DNA of 64,000 nucleotides from UBA7236 sp964463165. GTDB taxonomy: Bacteria > Bacteroidota > Bacteroidia > Chitinophagales > BACL12. Of this stretch, positions 51,120 through 58,644 are shown one piece after another. The stretch's first letter is position 1. The number at the start of each line of letters is the position of its first letter. The position numbers and the translations under genes were made by a program. The notes beneath the pieces are model-generated. The model saw only the letters and a list, made by a program, of their open reading frames with translations, was not told the DNA's origin and made no database searches. The DNA is taken from positions 235,672-299,671 of the forward strand of contig CAYXBK010000002.1 of the NCBI GenBank assembly GCA_964463165.1, written 5' to 3'.

Positions 51120-52766
51120 TTAAGCGCCGTGTTCTTTCACAATTCTGTTTAACCATTTAATAATTAAAAGCACCACCAATGAAACAATTGCGGCCGCGAC
51201 AAACATAATCATAAAAAATGCGGTTTTATTTGTGAAACTATCCCATGAACTCGCAAGTGTTCCGGCGAGTTTTCCGCCAATTGACGTGATCAGGAACCAA
51301 CCGCCCATCATTAATGCCGTTAATCGCGGGGGCGCTATTTTAGAAATAAATGATAAGCCGATCGGGCTAAGAAATAATTCTCCAATTGTAAATACTGCAT
51401 AACTTGAAATCAACCAGGCAGCTGCCGTTTTATCTATTGCAATATTGGTAGACATGGCAGCGAATGCCATCACCAGCATACTTAATCCTGAAAATAAAAC
51501 ACCCAGTACAATTTTCCACGGTGTGCTGGGTTCTCGTTTTCGTTTTGCGAGCCATGCAAGAAGGCCGATAATCAACGGTGTAAATAATACGATGAAAAAC
51601 GGATTTATCGACTGGAATAATTCAGGTGAAATTACTTTCATTGTTTCTCCCTGTGCAGGCCATTCTTCCTTTGGTACATTTTGAAAATAGGTATTTACAC
51701 CAACGGTGGTTTTTACATCGCCGTTTGCATCCAGTTGCGCAACAAAGTTTTCATTTAATACCGGAATCGTATCATCGCCGTTTGCATCAATTTCCTGCAA
51801 CATGCCGATGCCATTTGCAAGTGGTTCGATGGTTGGTGAAATGGAGCGGTCTGTATATGTATCTGCCCAGATTGTCTGCGCTGTCGAATTCTGATTATAG
51901 ATCACCCAGAATACCAGGGCGATTGCATACACAACAAGGATTGCCGCGATACTTGATTTTTCTTCTTTTTTTGCACGCACCCAAAGTGAAATATAAAATG
52001 TGATAATTGGTATACATGCAAACATAAATGCATCGGAAGAATCTGTTCCGAAAATATTTCCTTGTATCATCCATCCGATTATTCCAAACACAATTGCCGG
52101 AACAAAAACATATAAAGCGATTTTTGAAAAAGGAAGATCATCGGGTGAAACAGGTTTTTTCACATCCGAATCACGCACATGTTTAACCCATGTTGCAAGG
52201 ATGATCAATCCGAACACCATTCCCACACCGGCGGCGGCGAAAGCATATCCCCAACCATAGGTATTTCTTAAATAAGCGGCAACGAAATTGCAAAAGAAGG
52301 CGCCGATATTAATTCCCATATAAAAAATATTATATGCAGAATCTTTTTTTGCTTTCAGTTCTTCTTTTGAATACATGATACCGAGTAATGTTGAAATATT
52401 CGGTTTAAAAAATCCGTTTCCGATAATAATTGTGAGAAGCGACAAATACATGATCGTATCATTTCCCGGAATTGCAAGGCCGAAATAACCAAGTGCCATT
52501 AACGAACCGCCGATAAAAATGGCTTTTAAGTAGCCGATATATCTGTCGGCGATCATACCGCCGATAAAAGGTGATAAATAAACAAGTGCAATATAGGTTC
52601 CGACAATATCAATCGCAGTGCGTGTATCCATTCCCTTACCATCGGTATCTTTCAGGTAAAGCAGGAAAATTCCCACCATTAAATAATAACCGAATCGTTC
52701 CCACATTTCAGTAAAGAAAAGGACATATAATCCTTTGGGATGTTTGGAAATGGCCGCCTGTGTCAT
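51120..52766 (-). CDS. POT family proton-dependent oligopeptide transporter (2 of 3)
   Basis: A 548-residue POT symporter with GLYVLFFTEMWERFGYYLMVG at the N-terminus, GMIADRYIGYLKAIFIGG, and YNIFYMGINIGAFFCNF near residue 145. A soluble stretch of about 85 residues between membrane helices (after LVFWVIYNQNSTAQTIW) contains two DANGD motifs and is absent from the 49542 gene. It is closely related to the gene at 52796, from which it is separated by 29 bp, indicating tandem duplication. Confidence 0.93.
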   Translation of the reverse strand: MTQAAISKHPKGLYVLFFTEMWERFGYYLMVGIFLLYLKDTDGKGMDTRTAIDIVGTYIALVYLSPFIGGMIADRYIGYLKAIFIGGSLMALGYFGLAIPGNDTIMYLSLLTIIIGNGFFKPNISTLLGIMYSKEELKAKKDSAYNIFYMGINIGAFFCNFVAAYLRNTYGWGYAFAAAGVGMVFGLIILATWVKHVRDSDVKKPVSPDDLPFSKIALYVFVPAIVFGIIGWMIQGNIFGTDSSDAFMFACIPIITFYISLWVRAKKEEKSSIAAILVVYAIALVFWVIYNQNSTAQTIWADTYTDRSISPTIEPLANGIGMLQEIDANGDDTIPVLNENFVAQLDANGDVKTTVGVNTYFQNVPKEEWPAQGETMKVISPELFQSINPFFIVLFTPLIIGLLAWLAKRKREPSTPWKIVLGVLFSGLSMLVMAFAAMSTNIAIDKTAAAWLISSYAVFTIGELFLSPIGLSFISKIAPPRLTALMMGGWFLITSIGGKLAGTLASSWDSFTNKTAFFMIMFVAAAIVSLVVLLIIKWLNRIVKEHGA

Positions 52767-52795
52767 AATTGGTTGTATTGTTGGATAAAATGAAA

Positions 52796-54511
52796 TTATT
52801 TAACTCCTTTTTCCCGCATAATTCTGTTGAGCCATTTTAATAATGCAAACAGCATGAAAGCTGCGAGCATCACTAAAATAAAATTGGTAAAGAAAAATCC
52901 TGATTTATTATCCGTTGCTTCGAAATTACTTGATAAAATTCCGGCCAGTTTATTTCCAACGGAAGTGGAAAGGAAAAATCCGCCCATCATTAATGCGGTT
53001 AATCGCGGCGGTGACAATTTACTAACGAGCGAAAGGCCCATTGGCGATAAACATAATTCACCAATTGTGATAACACCATATGTTGCGATAAGCCAGAGGC
53101 TGCTTGCTTTATCGTTTTCGATATTTACCGAATTCACGGCAGCAACCATTACAAGTGCACTTAATGCGGTGATGACTAATCCGATTGCAATTTTTGTAGG
53201 TGTTGAAGGTTCTTTTCCCCTTCTGCGCATAAATCCGAAAAATCCAACTACAACAGGTGTAAGTATCACAACCCAAAACGGATTAATAGATTGATATAAT
53301 TCTGTAGAGAACAATAACAAGCTGCCGTTTTTTTCAGGTTGCTTTTCGGCAGGAAGATTTTCAAAATAATTTCTTGATTTGATCATAAGATTGATCTCAT
53401 CACCGATTGCTTTCGCACCATCATTATTTTCTGCAGCAATTAATTTTTCTTTCTCAGCAACAAGACTATCCGTAACTGCTTTGAATCGTTCGTCGGTATA
53501 GTCGACATATTCTCCGTACTGCACTTCCTGCGTCATCCCTACCGTACTTGCAACATTCGAAACTGCAGTAGGCATTTCCCTGTCGGTATATTTTTCAGCC
53601 CAAATTGTAAGCGCATCACCGTTTTGATGAAACACTGCCCAGAAAATAACTATACATGCATATACGGAAAGCAATGCAGCGATTGGCCCGCGATCTTCTT
53701 TATCGGATTTCACCATCAGATAAATAAAGAAAACAACAACAGGTATACAGCCGAAAATAAATGCATCATTTGTATCTGTTCCTAAAATATTTCCCGGAAT
53801 CAAATACCCTAAAATTCCGAATGCAACCATCGGAAGAAGAACACTCGTTAAAATTTTTGCAGTTGAAAGATCGCCGGGTTTTACAGGTTTTAAAACATCT
53901 GCTTCTTTCACATGTTTTGTTCCCATTGCGAAAATAATGAGACCGATGATCATACCTACACCTGCTGCTGCAAAAGCATAACCCCATCCATAATTATTTC
54001 GCATAAATGCGGCGACGAAATTGCAGATAAATGCGCCGACATTAATACCCATATAAAAAATATTATAACCGGAATCTTTATTCGCCTGATATCTTGAATC
54101 ATTATAGAGATTACCAACCAGAGTTGAAATATTCGGTTTGAAAAAACCATTACCCAGAATGATCAGCATTAATGAAATATAAAATGAAGTATCGCTGTGA
54201 ATTGATAAACCCAAATATCCTGCAGCCATTAAAGTTCCACCGATAAAAATTGATTTCCTGTAACCGAGAATTCTGTCTGCCAGCAATCCGCCAATAAAAG
54301 GTGTTAAATAAACAAGGCCGATGTAAGTACCATAAATATCAGATTTCTTCTGGCCTGAAAAACCCATTCCGCCGTTCTCCCATGCATCAATCATGTAGAG
54401 AGAAAAAATTCCGAGCATGAGATAATAACCGAAGCGCTCCCACATTTCTGTAAAAAACAGAACATAAAGTCCTTTTGGGTGTTTGGCTTCTTTGATCTGG
54501 TTCTGTGCCAT
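52796..54511 (-). CDS. POT family proton-dependent oligopeptide transporter (3 of 3)
   Basis: A 571-residue POT symporter; the ATG at 54511 is preferred over the preceding TTG. Same N-terminal signature as its neighbour (GLYVLFFTEMWERFGYYLML), YNIFYMGINVGAFICNF, and C-terminal MGLSLVSKLSPPRLTALMMGG. A charged insert of about 100 residues follows AVFHQNGDALTIWAEKYTD and is predicted helical (KAVTDSLVAEKEKLIAAE). It heads the three-gene cluster. Confidence 0.93.
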   Translation of the reverse strand: MAQNQIKEAKHPKGLYVLFFTEMWERFGYYLMLGIFSLYMIDAWENGGMGFSGQKKSDIYGTYIGLVYLTPFIGGLLADRILGYRKSIFIGGTLMAAGYLGLSIHSDTSFYISLMLIILGNGFFKPNISTLVGNLYNDSRYQANKDSGYNIFYMGINVGAFICNFVAAFMRNNYGWGYAFAAAGVGMIIGLIIFAMGTKHVKEADVLKPVKPGDLSTAKILTSVLLPMVAFGILGYLIPGNILGTDTNDAFIFGCIPVVVFFIYLMVKSDKEDRGPIAALLSVYACIVIFWAVFHQNGDALTIWAEKYTDREMPTAVSNVASTVGMTQEVQYGEYVDYTDERFKAVTDSLVAEKEKLIAAENNDGAKAIGDEINLMIKSRNYFENLPAEKQPEKNGSLLLFSTELYQSINPFWVVILTPVVVGFFGFMRRRGKEPSTPTKIAIGLVITALSALVMVAAVNSVNIENDKASSLWLIATYGVITIGELCLSPMGLSLVSKLSPPRLTALMMGGFFLSTSVGNKLAGILSSNFEATDNKSGFFFTNFILVMLAAFMLFALLKWLNRIMREKGVK

Positions 54512-54594
54512 CAAAGGTTAGTTTTGTTAAAGATAAAATTATTTTGTTTTAAAAGGTCTTAACGGTAAGTCAGCAAAAAGTCAGAATCCCAAAA

Positions 54595-56406
54595 TCATGC
54601 CTGCTTAATATTAAGTTTACTATGTTTCTTTCCGTAAATGAAATAGATGATAAGCCCAAGTGCAAGCCAGGATAAAAACCATATCCAGTTTTTAGCTGTC
54701 ATGCCCGTTAAAAGATACATACACGTTGTAACACCTAAAAGAGGGATGAGCGACCAGCGCCGTATAAAAGCAAATACACTGAGTAATAAACAGGAGGCCC
54801 AGAAAATAATATTTGAAATATTAAATGTATCCAATCTTAATTGTTCGGCATTTACATCTGATGCGCTCATTGTTTTTGTAATTTCAGGATCAAGGTTGAA
54901 ATTAAATAATCCATTGAAATAATCCTTCCAGACGAATAATGTCAAAACAATTGAACCGAATACAAGCAGCGGATAAATAAATCTTGCATTGATATACGGC
55001 AAATGAAATCTGCCCTTTTCTTTTTCTCTTCGTGGAATTAATAATACACCACCGCAAACAAGTACAAAAGCAAATAATGTTGCGATGCTTGTAAAATCAA
55101 GTACAAAAGTTTTATCAGTAAATAATAATGGTATCCCCACTACTAAACCTGTAACAATTGTTGCATAAGATGGTGTTTTATATTTCGGATGAATGGTATT
55201 GAATTTTTCAGGCAATAATCCATCACGGCTCATACTCATCCATATTCGCGGCTGGCCCAACTGAAATACAAGGAGTACGCTAGTCATTGCAATTACTGCA
55301 CAAATGGCAACTAATATCTGCATCCATCCCACATTTAAATTTTGTTCTTCAAAAATAAATGCAAGCGGATCACCGACACCATCGAAATTTAAATAATTAA
55401 CAGCACCGCTTAAAACAAGTGTGAGTAAAATATAAATACATGTACAAATCACAAGGGATAGAATCATTCCACGTGGTAAATCACGTTGCGGATTTTTACT
55501 TTCTTCCGCCATTGTGCTGACGGCATCAAAACCGATATAAGCGAAAAACACACCGCTGATCGCCATCATCACACCTCCGAATCCATTCGGCATAAAAGAT
55601 TTCACCCCGGTTTCATCTGCAGGTGTCCAGTTGAAAGTGAGTCCGTTTGAAAAAACCAATGCTCCGCCAACTAATATCACCAGCAAAACAATTGCAAGTT
55701 TTAATACCACCATTAAATTGCTGAAATTCCTGCTTTCTTTCACACCGATATAAACCAAAGCGGTAATAAAAATATTTATCATAAATGCCGGGAGGTCCAA
55801 AATCAATTTTAACCCTCCGATTGTTGGCGCAAGATCCCAGGCATTTTTTAATTCCTGTTGCGCAGATGTTAAAATCATCGGTGCATCAGTTGCTAAAGAG
55901 GATGTATAATCTGCAACTAATTTTTTTGCTTCGAGATAACTGCAGGATAAATAATCTGCGATATTAATTCCGGATTTTTCAAGAAAAGAGGTGAAGTAAT
56001 CACTCCAGCTGAAGGCAACATAAATATTACCGATCGAATATTCCATAATCAGCGCCCATCCGATAATCCAGGCGAACAATTCTCCGAAACTTGTATAAGC
56101 ATAGGTATAAGCACTTCCGGAAACCGGAATTCTGCTTGCAAATTCAGAATAACAATAAGCTGTAAAAGCACAGGCAATTCCCGTTATCACAAATAAAACA
56201 ACCACACCGGGCCCGCCGTTGAAAATTGCACTCCCCAAACTGCTGAAGCTTCCGGCGCCAATAATGGCAGCAATTCCAAAAAATGTAAGATCGCGAACGG
56301 TTAATGTTCTTTTTAATCCATGAACATAATCAATGTCATCTGCCACATCAATATTTTTCAAAACACTCGACAGGGATTTACGCCTGAACAATTCTGAAAA
56401 TGCCAT
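54595..56406 (-). CDS. APC family (CAT-type) amino acid permease
   Basis: A 603-residue permease from the ATG at 56406 (MAFSELFRRKSLSSVL); a TTG 45 nt upstream is rejected. N-terminal HGLKRTLTVRDLTFFGIAAIIGAGSF is the APC unwound-helix motif (GxG). SEFASRIPVSGSAYTYAYTSFGE and IGFDAVSTMAEESKNPQRDLPRGM are typical of YfnA/CAT-like cationic or branched amino acid carriers. About 14 membrane helices, with a soluble segment between helices 4 and 5 and another near residue 510. Substrate is unknown. It lies upstream of the POT cluster on the same strand. Confidence 0.9.
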   Translation of the reverse strand: MAFSELFRRKSLSSVLKNIDVADDIDYVHGLKRTLTVRDLTFFGIAAIIGAGSFSSLGSAIFNGGPGVVVLFVITGIACAFTAYCYSEFASRIPVSGSAYTYAYTSFGELFAWIIGWALIMEYSIGNIYVAFSWSDYFTSFLEKSGINIADYLSCSYLEAKKLVADYTSSLATDAPMILTSAQQELKNAWDLAPTIGGLKLILDLPAFMINIFITALVYIGVKESRNFSNLMVVLKLAIVLLVILVGGALVFSNGLTFNWTPADETGVKSFMPNGFGGVMMAISGVFFAYIGFDAVSTMAEESKNPQRDLPRGMILSLVICTCIYILLTLVLSGAVNYLNFDGVGDPLAFIFEEQNLNVGWMQILVAICAVIAMTSVLLVFQLGQPRIWMSMSRDGLLPEKFNTIHPKYKTPSYATIVTGLVVGIPLLFTDKTFVLDFTSIATLFAFVLVCGGVLLIPRREKEKGRFHLPYINARFIYPLLVFGSIVLTLFVWKDYFNGLFNFNLDPEITKTMSASDVNAEQLRLDTFNISNIIFWASCLLLSVFAFIRRWSLIPLLGVTTCMYLLTGMTAKNWIWFLSWLALGLIIYFIYGKKHSKLNIKQA

Positions 56407-56456
56407 AGGTAATTGTTTGGTTGCGGCGTGAAAGTATGGGAGAAAAGGCAAATTTG

Positions 56457-56464
56457 CAAATATA
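56457..56464 (-). promoter_or_regulatory. -7 box of the APC permease gene
   Basis: The reverse strand reads TATATTTG, about 50 nt upstream of the permease ATG. Confidence 0.5.
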
Positions 56465-56489
56465 CCAATGTACCGATGTGCTAATTAAC
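56461..56489. repeat. Period-8 array between divergent APC permease and trmB
   Basis: Units TATACCAA, TGTACCGA, TGTGCTAA and TTAAC form a degenerate 8-mer array. It lies between the two opposing -7 boxes and partly overlaps them. Confidence 0.6.
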
Positions 56490-56493
56490 TTTG
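56486..56493 (+). promoter_or_regulatory. -7 box of trmB
   Basis: TAACTTTG (TAnnTTTG) ends 4 nt before the trmB ATG at 56498, so transcription would start at or next to the start codon (a possibly leaderless mRNA). Confidence 0.35.
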
Positions 56494-56497
56494 TCGC

Positions 56498-57181
56498 ATG
56501 CGAAAAAGTAAACTGCAGCGGTTTGCAGAATTAAATACATTTCCAAACGTATTGCAGAATTTTAATTTCATGGTTCCCGTTGTGGTGGACCATGAAAATA
56601 AAATTGTTGATCCGAAAGGAAAATGGAATTCTATTTTTAAAAATGATCATCCGGTTATTCTTGAACTCGCCTGCGGCAAAGGGGAATACACCTGCGAAAT
56701 GGCAATTGCAGATCCTTCACGAAATTATATCGGTGTAGATGTGAAAGGGAACAGAATGCACCGCGGAGCGAAGCGTGCGTTGGATCAAAATATTTCCAAT
56801 GCATTTTTTTTGCGGACGGATATCAATATTCTGCCTGTTTTTTTTGAAGCAAACGAAGTGAGTGAAATATGGATCACGTTTCCCGATCCGCATTTAAAAA
56901 AAGGGAAGGAACAAAAAAGATTAACAAGCGAACGGTTTTTGAACTATTATAAACAACTTTTAAAACCCGGCGGTATTATCCATTTAAAAACCGACGACCC
57001 GACATTATACGAATTTACACTGGAAACAATTAAGCAATTAAATTTAACATTGTTGTATGCCGATGATGATATTTATTCCAAACCATTGCACCATCCTTTT
57101 TTAGAAATCAAAACCTATTATGAGAAAATGCATCTGGCGGAAGGGAGGAAGATTAAATACATCGAATTCATATTAGGATAA
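56498..57181 (+). CDS. trmB: tRNA (guanine-N7)-methyltransferase
   Basis: TrmB makes m7G46 in tRNA from SAM. It has 227 residues, normal length. Motifs: VILELACGKGEYTCEMA (SAM-binding GxG), NYIGVDVKGNRMHRGAK, EIWITFPDPHLKKGKEQKRLT (the TrmB signature) and GGIIHLKTDDPTLYEF. It is divergent from the APC permease. Downstream lies a GC-rich inverted repeat. Confidence 0.96.
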   Translation: MRKSKLQRFAELNTFPNVLQNFNFMVPVVVDHENKIVDPKGKWNSIFKNDHPVILELACGKGEYTCEMAIADPSRNYIGVDVKGNRMHRGAKRALDQNISNAFFLRTDINILPVFFEANEVSEIWITFPDPHLKKGKEQKRLTSERFLNYYKQLLKPGGIIHLKTDDPTLYEFTLETIKQLNLTLLYADDDIYSKPLHHPFLEIKTYYEKMHLAEGRKIKYIEFILG

Positions 57182-57185
57182 CGTG

Positions 57186-57381
57186 TTCGTGTGCCCGCCT
57201 GCCACAGCTCATGCGCCTTGCGTCGGCCGGCAGGTTCCAGTGTTCGAGTGCTCGCGGCTTTTGAGTGAGATTATTTTTTACAGGAACCTGCCAGCCCGGC
57301 GCCCATGCTTGTGCGGCGGCAGGCTGGGGCGCAAAGCCGCTAAGATTAATTCTAATTTTCTTTGCGCCTTTGCGCCTTCCT
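57186..57381. repeat. GC-rich inverted repeat plus period-8 'CTTTGCGC' array
   Basis: Left arm near 57191-57239 (GCCTGCC ... CCGGCAGGTTCC) and right arm near 57280-57330 (GGAACCTGCC ... GGCGGCAGGC) are inverted copies with a perfect 10-bp inner match. They are much more GC-rich than the surroundings. An inverted pair GGCGCAAAG / CTTTGCGCC follows, the latter running as octamers CTTTGCGC near 57360-57377. It fills the trmB/TrpF-like gap. No gene is seen. Confidence 0.7.
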
Positions 57382-57387
57382 GTGAAA

Positions 57388-57936
57388 TCATTTTAGCTGT
57401 TCAAGTAAATCAGCGATCGCATCATAATCCTTCACGCCCACTTCAATTTCCTGGGAGCCTTTGATTTGAATCGCTTTTATTTTCGAATTGGTGAGATCTA
57501 TTTCTTTTCCGGTAATATCCAGCATAAATGGAATTTCAGGATTTGAATTTTGGATTAAATTAAAATCATCTGTTAAATAAAATAAACAATTTCCATTAGG
57601 TATTTCATTCAAATCATTCCCCGATATTTTTAAGATGTATGGTAAGTCTGTATTTAAAATTTCAAAATTGAAACTTCGCAATTCGCACTCAATCACGTCC
57701 GGTTCAAAAAATGAAATGATATTCTTCACATTCTCCGCATCCTGGTTTGCAAATTCGGCGACAATCTTCGGCCCGCTGATCCAGCCTTTTATGGCTAATG
57801 CATTTTGTGGGGAGATATAATCCGGTGAAAGCGGATCAAAACAAAATCCGATATAATCCACATCATATGCAGCGAAAAAACGTGCATCGGTTAAATTGGT
57901 GATGGAGCCTGCTTTGATTATTTTTTTTCCGGGCAT
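57388..57936 (-). CDS. TrpF-like protein lacking the catalytic cysteine
   Basis: A 182-residue TIM-barrel protein resembling phosphoribosylanthranilate isomerase. The TrpF opening 'K-I-C-G-I-T' appears as KAGSIT (8-13), followed by NLTDARFFAAYDVDYIGFCFDP, which retains the 'DA..A...GAD..GF.F.P' pattern. The catalytic Cys is replaced by Gly. The C-terminal phosphate-binding GS motif is present in degenerate form (IKGSQEIEVGVKDYD). No other tryptophan genes are near. It is probably not a standard TrpF enzyme, and its function is unknown. Confidence 0.65.
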   Translation of the reverse strand: MPGKKIIKAGSITNLTDARFFAAYDVDYIGFCFDPLSPDYISPQNALAIKGWISGPKIVAEFANQDAENVKNIISFFEPDVIECELRSFNFEILNTDLPYILKISGNDLNEIPNGNCLFYLTDDFNLIQNSNPEIPFMLDITGKEIDLTNSKIKAIQIKGSQEIEVGVKDYDAIADLLEQLK

Positions 57937-58031
57937 GATGCTTAATGTTGAACTTCGAATTTTAATTACAAAAATACAAGTTGAAGTATGGAGAAAAAAA
58001 TTTCACACAAATAATATGGTTAGAAATGGTT

Positions 58032-58160
58032 ACCACAGATTCACGGAGATGAATTCATATTTATCTGTGTATCTGTGGTCCGCTTATTTTCACGCAGAGA
58101 AAGCAGAGAAGCAGAGAGCGCTGAGAAATTTATCTGTGAAAATCTGTGAAATCTGTGGTG
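58032..58160. repeat. Palindromic 'ATCTGTG' repeat upstream of the ATL gene
   Basis: ACCACAGAT (58032-58040) pairs with ATCTGTGGT (58071-58079). After an AGCAGAGA-rich stretch comes a direct array of ATCTGTGAAA, ATCTGTGAA, ATCTGTGG at 58131-58157. It is the CTGTG version of the repeat at 18589-18804. It occupies most of the 269-bp gap between the TrpF-like and ATL genes. Nothing else is seen. Confidence 0.7.
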
Positions 58161-58205
58161 CAATATATCTTTAAACTCTGCCGTGAAAAATCCTAATTTT
58201 ATCCC

Positions 58206-58541
58206 ATGGCAAAAGAAGATTTCTTCGACCTCGTCTGGCAGGTGGCTCGGCTTATTCCAAAGGGACGTGTAACAAGTTATGGTGCTATTGCAAAATATCT
58301 CGGCACCGGATTATCCGCTCGCACCGTCGGCTGGGCGATGAATGCTGTTGGTAACGTCAGGCCAAAAGTTCCGGCACACAGAGTATTAAACCGGAACGGG
58401 CAACTCACCGGCAAACATCATTTTAAAACACCTACATTAATGCAGGAATTATTGGAGAAAGAAGGTATCAAAATTAAAAATGATCAGGTGGTGGATTTTG
58501 AGAAATTGTTTTGGGATCCGGCGAAGGAGTTGAAGTTTTAG
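58206..58541 (+). CDS. Alkyltransferase-like protein (ATL, MGMT fold without catalytic Cys)
   Basis: A 111-residue MGMT C-terminal-domain protein. The DNA-binding wHTH has IPKGRVTSYGAIAKYLGTG and SARTVGWAM (arginine finger near residue 39). The active-site PCHR of true alkyltransferases reads PAHR (56-59), so the methyl-accepting Cys is Ala. Such ATL proteins bind O6-alkylguanine without repairing it and hand it to nucleotide excision repair. Other ATLs have Trp or Ala here. It stands alone. Its stop codon overlaps the first heptad of the downstream array. Confidence 0.9.
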   Translation: MAKEDFFDLVWQVARLIPKGRVTSYGAIAKYLGTGLSARTVGWAMNAVGNVRPKVPAHRVLNRNGQLTGKHHFKTPTLMQELLEKEGIKIKNDQVVDFEKLFWDPAKELKF

Positions 58542-58627
58542 TATCAGGTAGCAAGTATCAAGTATAAAGACTTGTGACGAAGATAAAGTTGAATGCAGAG
58601 TCAAGAATCAGGAGCCAGGAGTCAGGA
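58540..58627. repeat. Composite heptad array after the ATL gene
   Basis: Units AGTATCA, GGTAGCA, AGTATCA, AGTATAA start inside the ATL stop codon (58539-58541). A second array includes TCAAGAA, TCAGGAG, CCAGGAG, TCAGGAC. Each array is followed by a shared ACTTGYGACGMAGATAAA stretch (near 58571 and 58628). Reverse-complemented, the units are the TACTTGN and TGACTCC families seen at carA. It fills the 103-bp gap. Confidence 0.85.
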
Positions 58628-58644
58628 CTTGCGACGCAGATAAA

